From Bradyrhizobium yuanmingense (GTDB taxonomy: Bacteria; Pseudomonadota; Alphaproteobacteria; Rhizobiales; Xanthobacteraceae): a DNA stretch of 64,000 bases. Within the stretch, counting starts at the first letter, position 1, and each line of letters begins with the position of its first letter. Location of the stretch: positions 186,001-250,000 of the forward strand of contig NZ_FMAE01000001.1 of NCBI RefSeq assembly GCF_900094575.1. The letters are read 5' to 3'. Below the pieces are notes generated by a model. The model searched no databases. It was not told the DNA's origin and saw only the letters and a program-made list of their open reading frames with translations. This document shows, piece after piece, positions 16,618 to 25,800 of this stretch. A program made the translations under genes and the position numbers.

Positions 16618-17256
16618 TTAATACCGCAAGACCCTCGATCCGACCGCCGCGCCGATCGCCGTCACCAGCGCGGTTGCGAGCGTGTACCAGGTCGCGACGA
16701 ACAGCGGGGAATCGTCGGTGCAGTGCGAGGCATAGAGGGTCGCCGCAAGTCCCGCCGACACCAGCCCTGCGAGCGCTCCGGCGAGCGCGGGACTAGACGG
16801 CGCGCCGTGGCGCAGGCCGAACAGCGCCCCCGCAAGCAGCGGCAGCGCCATTGCGGGGATCGCGACCATGCAGACCCTGGAGTTCTTACCCACCAGGCGC
16901 ATCGTCATCGGCATCGCCGGCGCCATCATCGCCTCGCTGCCAATCGCCACGGCGAGCAGCCCGACGGGAAGCAGCAGCAGCCAGCCCCAGCCGCGCAGCA
17001 GGGCTTCGGGACGCGACAAATGAAGGCTGACGATGATGGCGGGGATCGCGAGCGACAACGTCACCGCGAACTTCATGTCGAAGAACGGGTTGCGCATGGC
17101 GCTCATGACGTCGGCGCGCACGCCGAAGAACGTCACAAAGATCAGGATCGACAGCGGCGCAGCCACCAGCAGCGCCATGCTCAGCACGGCGCCGACGCGG
17201 GGCGCGCGATGCGGATTGTCGGCGGCGAGCGAGCGAATGAGTTGATCGGTGTCCAT
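16618..17256 (-). CDS. osrA: OsrA/NrsF-type (DUF1109) membrane anti-sigma factor
   Basis: Six-segment inner-membrane anti-sigma factor of 212 residues that holds the adjacent ECF sigma inactive until oxidative stress. The N-terminus MDTDQLIRSLAADN and the C-terminal SHCTDDSPLFVATWY are DUF1109 signatures. With the start at ATG 17256 the only two cysteines fall at positions 129 (NSRVCMV) and 179 (SHCTDD), the positions recalled for the redox cysteines of the B. diazoefficiens OsrA protein, which supports both the start and the assignment. The gene begins two bases after the sigma stop codon; an upstream TTG at 17262 is less likely. Confidence 0.88.
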   Translation of the reverse strand: MDTDQLIRSLAADNPHRAPRVGAVLSMALLVAAPLSILIFVTFFGVRADVMSAMRNPFFDMKFAVTLSLAIPAIIVSLHLSRPEALLRGWGWLLLLPVGLLAVAIGSEAMMAPAMPMTMRLVGKNSRVCMVAIPAMALPLLAGALFGLRHGAPSSPALAGALAGLVSAGLAATLYASHCTDDSPLFVATWYTLATALVTAIGAAVGSRVLRY

Positions 17257-17258
17257 GA

Positions 17259-17804
17259 TCAATGGTCCCGCAATTTGGCGGTCAGCGCCGCAAGTCCGCG
17301 ATGCAGCGCGACCCGGACCGCACCCTCGCTCATCGACAACCTTGCCGCCGTATCCTTGATCGAGGCGGCCTCGACCGCGATCGATTGCAGCACGTCGCGC
17401 TGACGCTGCGGCAGGGTTCCGAGCTGGGCGGCGACCTCGCCGGCTGAAGCGGTGTCCTGCGGCGCCTCGCCCGGCAGCGTCTCGGCGAAATCGTCGATGT
17501 TGACGAACACGCGCCTGCCGCGCCGCCGGAGCGCATCGATCAGCTTGTTGCGGCCGATCGCAAACAGCCAGGGCGCGAAGGGGGCTTCGCTGTCCCAGGT
17601 ATGCCGCTTCAGATGTACCGCCAACAGAATCTCCTGCACGATATCCTCGGCCTGGTCGGGCGGCTGACCCGCCCGCGCCAAGCCACGCCTCGCGGCGGCC
17701 CGCAGCACCGGCGCGACTGCCTTCAACAGACGATGATACGCCGCATCATCGCCAGCCATGGCCGACCGCATCAGGCCGGTCCACTCGTCCTCACGTCCGC
17801 GCAC
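17259..17804 (-). CDS. ecfF: EcfF/SigF-type ECF sigma factor for oxidative stress
   Basis: A 181-residue ECF sigma factor. Region 2 is visible as QAEDIVQEILLAVHLKRHTW and FAPWLFAIGRNKLIDALRRR; region 4 as LGTLPQRQRDVLQSIAVE with helix-turn-helix SIKDTAARLSMSEGAVRVAL. The cotranscribed DUF1109 anti-sigma puts it in the SigF/EcfF group that responds to reactive oxygen species. A promoter of the form expected for this group (GTAAC-N16-CGAAT) lies just upstream, suggesting autoregulation. The start is GTG 17804; no ATG in frame fits as well, the next being M12. Confidence 0.88.
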   Translation of the reverse strand: MRGREDEWTGLMRSAMAGDDAAYHRLLKAVAPVLRAAARRGLARAGQPPDQAEDIVQEILLAVHLKRHTWDSEAPFAPWLFAIGRNKLIDALRRRGRRVFVNIDDFAETLPGEAPQDTASAGEVAAQLGTLPQRQRDVLQSIAVEAASIKDTAARLSMSEGAVRVALHRGLAALTAKLRDH

Positions 17805-17823
17805 GCGCGCCCCTCACCATGCA

Positions 17824-17849
17824 ATTCGGCCGCTCTTTCAATTTGTTAC
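17824..17849 (-). promoter_or_regulatory. EcfF/SigF-type promoter of the ecfF-osrA operon
   Basis: Read on the minus strand, GTAAC (17849-17845) and CGAAT (17828-17824) are separated by exactly 16 bases. This matches the -35 and -10 pattern known for SigF of Caulobacter and related oxidative-stress ECF factors. It ends 19 bases before the ecfF start codon, leaving a short leader. Autoregulation is the simplest reading. Confidence 0.75.
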
Positions 17850-17864
17850 GCGGGCGCCAAACAT

Positions 17865-17880
17865 ATCACGAATTCGTGAT
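17865..17880. promoter_or_regulatory. Perfect 16-base palindrome upstream of the ecfF promoter
   Basis: ATCACGAATTCGTGAT is a perfect dyad placed 15 bases upstream of the -35 element of the ecfF promoter, in the divergent gap shared with the secreted-protein gene at 18095. The size and symmetry fit a dimeric regulator site. No regulator is identified. Confidence 0.4.
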
Positions 17881-18094
17881 CAAGATCCGGGCCGCGCGAC
17901 CGATGCGGCCGCAAACATCTGCGACGGCTCTTAACACCGATCGGTGCGTCCTGCATCGGGCGGGCGGCTGCGGGAGGGGTCTGCCGCGTTTTTGCCCGGT
18001 GTAGCCCGAAGATTCCCATTTTCTGCCCCGCTGTCGTCACGCCCCGGGGTCTCTGTTCGCTGCCGGGACGGGCGGAATTGGGGAGATCGTCGAC

Positions 18095-18751
18095 ATGATG
18101 AAAACCAGCGCGCGCGCGGCCCTGATCGTTTTGGCCGGGCTTGTCTTGCTATCCGGGGGCCTCGCACAGGCGGCGCCGAACTCGGCCGCGGGCAACAAAT
18201 CGGAGAGCGCCGACAAAGGGGCCGATACGGCCAAGCACCGGCGCCAAGACTCGCGCCGCACCGATAGCAGGAAGACGGGGCAGAAATCCGAGGACAAGGC
18301 CGACAAGAAGGACACGGCGGCCAAGCCCGACGAAGCCAAGAACGACAAGGCCGACAGTCAGGTCCCGGCCTCGAGCCAGCTGGCTCCGGAGGTCGCCAAC
18401 GCCAATGCGCAGCTCGCCGCCGACACGCCGACTGCCGCGGCAGCCTCCGCGATGACGAACCGCGCCAACGACAACGTCCAGGCAGCCGCCGATAATACCA
18501 GCACCGAGAACCCTCAAAGCCAGGTCGTCGCGCCCGATCAACTCAACGACATCGATCGGGCCTTGCAGGAGACCCCGCCGCCGCAGAAGGCGGTGATCGC
18601 CGCAACCGAGGCGCAGCCGCGGCCGGCGCCGGTGATGGCCAGCAGCCAGCAGAGCTCGGCCTGGGACCAGAGCTCCCTGATCGGCAAGATCTTCATCGGC
18701 GTCGGCACATTGCTGACCCTGGCCTCCGCCGCGCGCATGTTCATGGCCTGA
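18095..18751 (+). CDS. Secreted low-complexity protein with C-terminal membrane helix, unknown function
   Basis: A 218-residue protein not recognised as any family. It starts with a signal peptide (AALIVLAGLVLLSGGLAQAA), followed by a strongly charged Lys/Asp-rich stretch (KHRRQDSRRTDSRKTGQKSE, DKADKKDTAAKPDEAKNDKA), an Ala/Asn/Gln-rich part with several asparagine pairs, and a final hydrophobic helix (IGKIFIGVGTLLTLASAARM). The disordered periplasmic linker with an anchor at the end is the clearest feature. GGGGAG precedes ATG 18095. It is divergent from ecfF and shares its 290-base upstream region, so joint regulation by oxidative stress is possible but unproven. Confidence 0.7.
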   Translation: MMKTSARAALIVLAGLVLLSGGLAQAAPNSAAGNKSESADKGADTAKHRRQDSRRTDSRKTGQKSEDKADKKDTAAKPDEAKNDKADSQVPASSQLAPEVANANAQLAADTPTAAAASAMTNRANDNVQAAADNTSTENPQSQVVAPDQLNDIDRALQETPPPQKAVIAATEAQPRPAPVMASSQQSSAWDQSSLIGKIFIGVGTLLTLASAARMFMA

Positions 18752-18860
18752 TGGCCGGTTCCGCCGGGACGCGACCCCGCGCGCGTCCCGCGTCCGGCCC
18801 CCTTGAAGGCATCCGCGCCAGCGGGCACATTGCCCGCTCAATCGAAAGCGTGGGTGGAGC

Positions 18861-19640
18861 ATGAGCACGTTCGAACACATCATCGTCGAGAGCGTCGGCG
18901 CGGTCGGCATCGTCAAGCTGAACCGGCCGAAGATGCTCAACGCGCTCTCGTTCGGCGTCTTCCGCGAGATCGCAGCTGCGGTCGACGATCTCGAGGCCGA
19001 TGACGCCATCGGCTGCATCGTCGTGACCGGCAACGAGAAGGCCTTTGCCGCCGGCGCCGACATCAAGGAGATGCAGCCCAAGGGCTTCATCGACATGTTC
19101 TCCGAGGATTTCGCCGCGATCGGGGGCGACCGCATCGCGCGCTGTCGCAAGCCAACCATCGCCGCGGTCGCCGGCTACGCGCTCGGCGGCGGCTGCGAGC
19201 TCGCCATGATGTGCGATTTCATCATCGCCGCCGACACCGCGAAGTTCGGCCAGCCCGAGATCACGCTCGGCACCATTCCCGGCATCGGCGGCACCCAGCG
19301 GTTGACGCGCGCGATCGGCAAGTCCAAGGCCATGGACCTCTGCCTCACCGGCCGGATGATGGACGCCGCCGAAGCCGAGCGCTCCGGCCTGGTCAGCCGT
19401 ATCGTACCCGCCGACAAGCTGATGGACGAGGTCATGGCGGCCGCCGAGAAGATCGCCGCGATGTCGCGCCCTGCGGCCGCGATGGCCAAGGAAGCGGTGA
19501 ACCGCGCCTTCGAGACCACGCTCTCCGAAGGCATGAGCGTCGAACGCAACCTGTTCCATTCGACCTTCGCGCTCGAGGACCGCTCGGAGGGCATGGCGGC
19601 GTTCATCGAGAAGCGCAAGCCTGTGAACAAGAACCGGTAG
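18861..19640 (+). CDS. Enoyl-CoA hydratase (crotonase family)
   Basis: Cytosolic 259-residue enzyme that adds water across the double bond of trans-2-enoyl-CoA in fatty-acid beta-oxidation. The oxyanion segment [10 protein letters not shown] (62-71) and the second oxyanion region [12 protein letters not shown] are present, with both catalytic glutamates, E113 (GGGCEL) and E133 (GQPEITLG). The sequence is close to the short-chain mitochondrial ECHS1 type. GGAGC precedes ATG 18861. It stands alone, so the pathway served is general. Confidence 0.92.
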   Translation: MSTFEHIIVESVGAVGIVKLNRPKMLNALSFGVFREIAAAVDDLEADDAIGCIVVTGNEKAFAAGADIKEMQPKGFIDMFSEDFAAIGGDRIARCRKPTIAAVAGYALGGGCELAMMCDFIIAADTAKFGQPEITLGTIPGIGGTQRLTRAIGKSKAMDLCLTGRMMDAAEAERSGLVSRIVPADKLMDEVMAAAEKIAAMSRPAAAMAKEAVNRAFETTLSEGMSVERNLFHSTFALEDRSEGMAAFIEKRKPVNKNR

Positions 19641-19827
19641 CGCACGAGCCGGTCAGGCCGGTGTAAGGCTCTGGCGCTTTCCCGCGCACAGCCTGTGACG
19701 CGCCTGCAACAAGCACGGAATACATGGGAGTTTTGCCCGCGGCAGTTTGCCTGCGGGACCTCGGCTGGCTAAACAGTTAAGAGGCCATCGTCGGCGGGGG
19801 CGGACAGCCGGGGTTAAGCGAGATTAC

Positions 19828-21258
19828 ATGATTGGGCGTACCGCCAGAGCTGGTCGCGGGGTGACGCGACGTCGATCGAGCGCGGGTCATGCGCTTGCGA
19901 CATGGACCACGCTGGCGTTCTCGTGCGCCCTTCCCTCCGCGGCATGGGCCGAAGCACTGCCGGACGCCTTGGCAAAAGCGTATCAGACCAATCCGCAGCT
20001 CAATGCCGAGCGTGCGCGCCAGCGCGCCACCGACGAGAACGTGCCGCAGGCGCTGGCCGGCTACCGGCCGCAGATCGTGGCGAGCCTCAGCGCCGGCCTG
20101 CAATCGGTGCGCAATCTGTTGCCGGACAACACCATCCAGACCGGCAATCTGAAGCCCTGGATCATCGGCGTCACCGTGACGCAGAGCCTGTTCAACGGCT
20201 TCCGCACCGCCAACGGCGTGCGGGCCGCCGAGCTCCAGGTGCAGTCGGGCCGCGAAGCGCTCCGCAATGTCGGCCAGGGCGTGCTGCTCGATGCGGTCAC
20301 CGCCTACACCAATGTTCTCGCCAACCAGTCGCTGGTCGAGGCGCAGCGCTCCAACGTCGCCTTCCTGCGCGAGACGCTCTCCGTCACCCAGCGCAGGCTC
20401 AATGCCGGCGACGTCACGCCGACCGACACCGCGCAGGCCGAGGCCCGCCTCAATCGTGGCCTTGCCGATCTCAACGCGGCCGAGGTCGCGCTTGCGGTCA
20501 GCCAGGCCACCTATGCGCAGGTGATCGGCAATGCGCCCTCGCAGCTCAGGCCTGCCGAGGCCGTCGACCGCTATCTGCCGAAGAGCCGCGAGGATGCCAT
20601 GACGATGGCGATCCGCCAGCATCCGGCGGTGATGGCCGCCAGCTTCGACGTCGATGTCGCCTCCACCAACATCCGCATCGCCGAAGGGACGCTGCTGCCG
20701 AGCGCGACGATCCAGGGCAGCGCCAGCAAAAGCCGCAACAACGACCCGGCGCTCAGCACCCTCGCCGAGGACCAGGCTTCGATCGTCGCCAATGTCACCG
20801 CGCCGATCTACGACGGCGGCCAGGCCGCGGCGCAGACCCGGCAGGCCAAGGAGATCACGGCGCAGAGCCGGCTCGTGCTCGACCAGGTGCGCAATCAAGC
20901 GCGGACGGCGGCGGTCAGCGCCTGGGTTGCCAACGAAGGCGCCAAGATCACGGTCTCGGCCTCGGAGTCCGAGGTGAAGGCGGCCACCGTCGCGCTGCAG
21001 GGCGTGCAGCGCGAGGCCGCCGGCGGCCAGCGCACGACGGTGGACGTCTTGAACTCGCAGGCCGACCTGATCCAGGCCAAGGCCCGCCTGATCGGCGCGC
21101 AACGCGACCGCGTGATCGCCTCCTACACGCTGCTCAGCGCCATCGGCCATCTCGACGTCAAGACGCTTAACCTGAACACGCCGGATTATCTGCCCGAGGT
21201 GCACTACCACCAGGTCCGCGACGCTTGGCACGGCCTGCGCACGCCGTCGGGGCAGTAG
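19828..21258 (+). CDS. tolC: TolC-family outer-membrane channel protein
   Basis: Trimeric outer-membrane and periplasmic tunnel for type I secretion and drug or metal efflux. The 476-residue protein has an arginine-rich N-terminal extension and signal ending at SAAWA (about residue 41), then two OEP repeats typical of TolC: ALPDALAKAYQTNPQLNAER, VTQSLFNGFRTANGVRAAE, and in the second half VTAPIYDGGQAAAQTRQAKE with VDVLNSQADLIQAKARL. ATG 19828 is used; the frame is open further upstream without a start signal. A heavy-metal RND pump without its own outer-membrane gene lies 1.6 kb downstream on the opposite strand and could use this channel. Confidence 0.88.
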   Translation: MIGRTARAGRGVTRRRSSAGHALATWTTLAFSCALPSAAWAEALPDALAKAYQTNPQLNAERARQRATDENVPQALAGYRPQIVASLSAGLQSVRNLLPDNTIQTGNLKPWIIGVTVTQSLFNGFRTANGVRAAELQVQSGREALRNVGQGVLLDAVTAYTNVLANQSLVEAQRSNVAFLRETLSVTQRRLNAGDVTPTDTAQAEARLNRGLADLNAAEVALAVSQATYAQVIGNAPSQLRPAEAVDRYLPKSREDAMTMAIRQHPAVMAASFDVDVASTNIRIAEGTLLPSATIQGSASKSRNNDPALSTLAEDQASIVANVTAPIYDGGQAAAQTRQAKEITAQSRLVLDQVRNQARTAAVSAWVANEGAKITVSASESEVKAATVALQGVQREAAGGQRTTVDVLNSQADLIQAKARLIGAQRDRVIASYTLLSAIGHLDVKTLNLNTPDYLPEVHYHQVRDAWHGLRTPSGQ

Positions 21259-21283
21259 CCTCAAATCTCTCTGGTGGAGGCCG

Positions 21284-21841
21284 ATGAAAAGCCGCCGCAT
21301 CCATCTGATGGGAGCCTCGGGCTGCGGCGTGACCACGATCGGTCGTGCGCTCGCCGGGCAGCTTGCGCTGCCGCATCACGACAGCGACGACTATTTCTGG
21401 CTGCCCACCGTGCCGCCCTTTCGGACGACCCGCCCGGCCGCCGACCGCCTGCGCCTGATGCACGAGATGTTCTTGCCGCGTCTCGACTGGGTGCTGAGCG
21501 GGTCCGTCACCGGCTGGGGCGAAGAGCTCGTTTCGTACTTCGACCTGGTCGTCTTCGTGAGCGTGCCGCGCGAGATCCGGATGATGCGACTGCGCGCCCG
21601 CGAGGCCGCCCATTTCGGCGCTGATGCCGTCGCGCCGGGCGGCTGGCGCCATGGCGAGACCGAAGACTTCGTCGAATGGGCCTCCCATTACGAAGCCGGC
21701 GATCGCGAAGGCCGCAGTCTCGCCAAGCACGAAGCGTGGCTCTCGGGCCTGCCCTGCCCGGTCGTGCGCGTGGACGGCTCACGTCCGCTTGCGGAGCTTG
21801 TCGAGCAGCTATGCAGCGAAGCGGAGCGGTTGCCCGGTTGA
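21284..21841 (+). CDS. P-loop NTPase (adenylate-kinase-like) with atypical Walker A
   Basis: A 185-residue soluble protein with the layout of small nucleoside or shikimate kinases: a glycine-rich loop MGASGCGVTTIGRALAGQLA at the N-terminus, an HHDSDDYFW segment where kinases hold the acceptor substrate, a VLSGSVTGWGEELVSYFDL strand, and an arginine-containing lid (REIRMMRLRAREAAHFG). The Walker A lysine is absent, the loop reading GASGCGVTT with valine in the lysine position. Related proteins with GASGSGTTT loops exist, so nucleotide binding may persist without the lysine. Substrate unknown. GGTGGAGG supports the start. It follows tolC by 25 bases. Confidence 0.7.
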   Translation: MKSRRIHLMGASGCGVTTIGRALAGQLALPHHDSDDYFWLPTVPPFRTTRPAADRLRLMHEMFLPRLDWVLSGSVTGWGEELVSYFDLVVFVSVPREIRMMRLRAREAAHFGADAVAPGGWRHGETEDFVEWASHYEAGDREGRSLAKHEAWLSGLPCPVVRVDGSRPLAELVEQLCSEAERLPG

Positions 21842-21893
21842 TGTGATATTCTCCTCCCACTCGCCGATAAAAAAACAAACCGGGAGAGAAACC

Positions 21894-22856
21894 GTGCTCA
21901 GCCGACGCAGCGTCCTGCTTGCCTCCCTTGCGGCCGGAGTAGCCATGACCAGCAAAGCCCATGCCCGCGCGGCGCAGCCTGCGACGCCGATCAATTTCGA
22001 TGTGCCGGCGCATGCCTGCGACTGCCACACCCACATTCATGGCGATGTCGAAAAGTTTCCGTTCTTCACGGGCCGCGTCTATACGCCGGAGCCGGCTTCG
22101 CCGGAAGAAATGGCGGCGCTGCACAAGGCGCTGCATATCGAGCGCGTGGTGATCGTGACGCCGAGCGTCTACGGCACCGACAATTCCTCCACACTGTTCG
22201 GCATGAAGGCGCGCGGCGAGACCGCGCGCGGCGTCGCCGTAATCGACGACAAGACGCCGGAGAGCGCGCTCGATACGATGCACCAGGACGGCTTCCGCGG
22301 CATCCGCCTCAATCTGGCGACCGGCGGCGTCAACGACCCCAATGTCGGCCGGCCGCGCTTCTCCGCCGCCGTCGAGCGCATGAAGGCGCGCGGCTGGCAC
22401 GTGCAGCTCTACACCACGCTGGCCATGATCTCCGCGATCAAGGACCTCGTCGAGACGGCGCCGGTGCCGGTCGTGTTCGACCATTTCGGCGGCCTTCACG
22501 CTTCGCTCGGGCTGGAGCAGCCGGGCTTCTCCGACCTCGTCGCGCTGGTGAAGTCCGGCAAGGCCTATGTGAAGATCTCGGGCGCCTATCGCTCGTCGAA
22601 GCTGGCGCCCGACTATCAGGACATGGTGCCCTATGCCCGCGCGCTGATCGCGGCCAATGCGGACCGCATCGTCTGGGGCACCGACTGGCCGCATCCGGAT
22701 TCGAGCCGCGTCGAGGGCCGCAAGCCCACCGACATCGCGCCGCTCTATCAGATCGACGACGGTCGCCTGCTCAACCAACTTCCGGTGTGGGCGCCGGATG
22801 CCGAGGTGCGCAAGAAGATCCTGGTCGACAATCCGGCGCGGCTCTACGGGTTCTGA
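21894..22856 (+). CDS. Exported amidohydrolase of the 2-pyrone-4,6-dicarboxylate lactonase type
   Basis: Metal-dependent hydrolase (amidohydrolase-2 family) of 320 residues with a twin-arginine-like signal (LSRRSVLLASLAAGVA). The metal-binding HxH near the start of the barrel is seen as CDCHTHIHGD; later landmarks are VVFDHFGG (His of strand 5 or 6), VKISGAYR and the terminal Asp in VWGTDWPHP, all typical of LigI-like lactonases. Export of this fold is less usual. The start is GTG 21894, preceded by GGGAGAG at 21882. It converges with the RND pump gene, 3 bases between stops. The natural lactone substrate is not known. Confidence 0.82.
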   Translation: MLSRRSVLLASLAAGVAMTSKAHARAAQPATPINFDVPAHACDCHTHIHGDVEKFPFFTGRVYTPEPASPEEMAALHKALHIERVVIVTPSVYGTDNSSTLFGMKARGETARGVAVIDDKTPESALDTMHQDGFRGIRLNLATGGVNDPNVGRPRFSAAVERMKARGWHVQLYTTLAMISAIKDLVETAPVPVVFDHFGGLHASLGLEQPGFSDLVALVKSGKAYVKISGAYRSSKLAPDYQDMVPYARALIAANADRIVWGTDWPHPDSSRVEGRKPTDIAPLYQIDDGRLLNQLPVWAPDAEVRKKILVDNPARLYGF

Positions 22857-22859
22857 CGG

Positions 22860-25800
22860 TCAGCGCGCGCGGCGGGAGAAGAAGGAGATCAGCACCGGCA
22901 AGGTCACCAGGATCACGACCGGCGCCAGCATCATGCCGGTGACGACGACAACCGCGAGCGGCTTCTGCACCTGCGAGCCGATGCCTTCCGACAGCGCTGC
23001 CGGCAGGAGGCCGACGCCCGCGACCACACAGGTCATCAGCACGGGCCGGAGCTGCAGCTCGCCGGTGCGCACCACCGCGCTCATGCGGTCCATGCCCTCT
23101 TCGATCAGCTGGTTGAACTGCGACAGGATGATGATGCCGTCCATCACCGCGATGCCGAACAGCGCGATGAAGCCGATCGCCGCGGAGACGCTGAACGCGG
23201 TGCCCGAGATCAAGAGGCCGAGCACGCCGCCGAAGATCGCCATCGGAATCACGCTCATCGCGAGCAGTGTGTCGGTCATCGAGCCGAAATTAAACCAGAG
23301 CAGCACGCCGATCAGCGCCAGCGAGATCGGCACCACGATCGAGAGCCGCCGGATCGCGTCCTGGAGGTTGCCGAACTCGCCGACCCATTCCATGTGCGAG
23401 CCCGGCGGCAGCTGCACCTGCGCGGCGATTTTGTCCTGCGCCTCGCGGATCGCGCTGCCGAGATCGCGTTCGCGCACCGAGAACTTGATCGGCAGATAAC
23501 GCTCCTGCTGCTCGCGATAGATGTAGGCCGCACCCGAGACGAGGCTGATGGTCGCGACCTCGCTTAAGGGGATCTGCGTGACGGAGCCGTTCGGCCCAGG
23601 CGCACCGATCCGCAAATTCTGGATCGCCTCGGCGCTGCGGCGGTATTCCGGCGCGAGGCGCACGATGATCGGGAAGTGGCGGTCGCTCCCGGGCTCATAG
23701 AGGTCGCCGGCGGTGTCGCCGCCGATCGCGACCTTGATGGTCGCGTTGATGTCGCCCGGTGCAAGGCCGTAGCGCGCCGCCTTGGCGCGGTCGATGTCGA
23801 TCTGAACGGTCGGCTGGCCCAGCGAGGTGAACACCGCAAGGTCGGTGACGCCCTGCACGGTCGACAGCACCTGCTTGATCTTGTTGGCGGTGTCGGTGAG
23901 CGCCTGAAGGTCGCTGCCGAACAGCTTGATCGAGTTCTCGCCCTTCACGCCGGAGACGGCTTCGGAGACGTTGTCCTGGAGATATTGCGAGAAGTTGAAC
24001 TCGACGCCGGGGAAGCGATCGTCGAGCTGCTTGAGCAGCTGCGCGGTCAGCTCTTCCTTGTCGCGGGTACCGGGCCACTGGCTCACGGGCTTCAGCGGCG
24101 CGAAGAACTCGGCGTTGAAGAAGCCGGCGGCGTCGGTACCGTCGTCGGGACGGCCGTGTTGCGAGACGACGGATTCGACCTCGGGCCGGGCGCGGATCAC
24201 CTTGCGCATCTCATTGACGTAGCTGTTGCCTTCCTGAAGCGAGATGGTCGGCGGCAGCGTGGCGCGGATCCAGAGGTTGCCCTCCTCCAGCTTCGGCAGG
24301 AATTCGAGGCCGAGCAGCCGGGCGAGCGCGACCGTCATCAACACCAGACCGACCGCGGCGCCGAGGACGATGTTGCGGTTAGCGACCGCCCAGTTCAGCA
24401 CAGGCATGTAGAGCCGGTGCAGGATCAGCATCACCTTCGTCTCGGTCTCCTCGACATGCGTCGGCAGGATGATCGCGGACAGCGCGGGAGTCACGGTGAA
24501 GGTGGCAAGCAGGCCGCCGGCCAGCGCATAGGCATAGGTCCGCGCCATCGGTCCGAAGATGTTGCCCTCGACGCCCGAGAGTGTGAACAGCGGCAGGAAC
24601 GCCGCGATGATGATCGCCGCGGCAAAGAAGATCGATCGGGAGACGTCGGCGGCCGCGCTGAGGATGGCATGGCTCTTCATGCCGAACAGCGTCTCGGGCG
24701 ACATATGCTCTGATTCCGACATCGGTGTCGTTTGCGTCAGGCGGCGGAAGATCGCCTCCACCATGATCACGGTGGCATCGACAATGAGACCGAAATCGAT
24801 CGCACCGACCGACAGGAGGTTGGCCGATTCCCCGCGCAGCACCAGGATGATGACCGCGAAAAACAGCGCGAACGGGATGGTGGCGCCGACGATCAGCGCG
24901 CTGCGGAGATCGCCGAGGAAGATCCACTGCAACAGCACGATCAGCAGGATGCCCACCACCATGTTGTGCAGCACGGTGTGGGTGGTGAGCTCGATCAGGT
25001 CGCCGCGGTCGTAGATGCGCTCGATGCGCACGCCGGGCGGCAGGATGCTGGAGTTGTTGATGGATTGAACGAGCTCGTGGACGCGCCTGATGGTCGGCGA
25101 GCTCTGCTCGCCGCGCCGCATCAGGACGATGCCCTGCACGATGTCGTCGGAATCGTCGAGGCCGGCAATGCCGAGACGTGGCTTCTGACCGACGGTGACG
25201 GTGGCGACGTCCTTCACCAGCACCGGATTGCCGCCGGTCTGCGCCACCATGGTGTTGGCGAGGTCGTCGATCGAGCGGATCAGGCCGACGCCGCGCACCA
25301 CCGCCGATTGCTGGCCGATATCAACGGTGTTACCGCCGACATTGACGTTGGAATTGCCGACCGCCTGCAGCAGTTGCGGCAACGTCAACCCGTTAGCGAC
25401 CAGCTTGTTGAAGTCGACCTGGATCTCGTAGGTCTTGCTCTTGCCGCCCCAGCCGGTGACGTCGATGACTCCCGGCACGGCGCGGAAGCGGCGCTGCAGG
25501 ATCCAGTCCTGAATGGTCTTGAGGTCGAGCACGCTGTAGTTCGGCGGCCCGACGAGACGGTAGCGGAATATCTCGCCGATCGGGCTGAGCGGCGAGATCT
25601 GCGGCTGCACGTTGCCGGGCAGCGGCGCAAGCTGAGCCAGGCGGTTCAAGACCTGCTGCAACGCCTCGTCATAGGTGTAGGCGAAGGAGAACTGGATCTT
25701 GACGTCGGAGAGGCCGTAGAGCGAGATGGTACGGATGGTCGTGACGTTCTTCAGACCGGCAACCTGGGTCTCGATCGGGATCGTGATGTAGCGCTCGATC

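Noticed and set aside
18766..18789. Hairpin GGGACGCG / CGCGTCCC after the secreted-protein gene as a terminator
   Set aside because: The stem is sound but no T-tract follows, so a terminator call is not supported.
19777..21336. 519-codon minus-strand frame opposite tolC
   Set aside because: Complementary shadow of a well-supported TolC-family gene.
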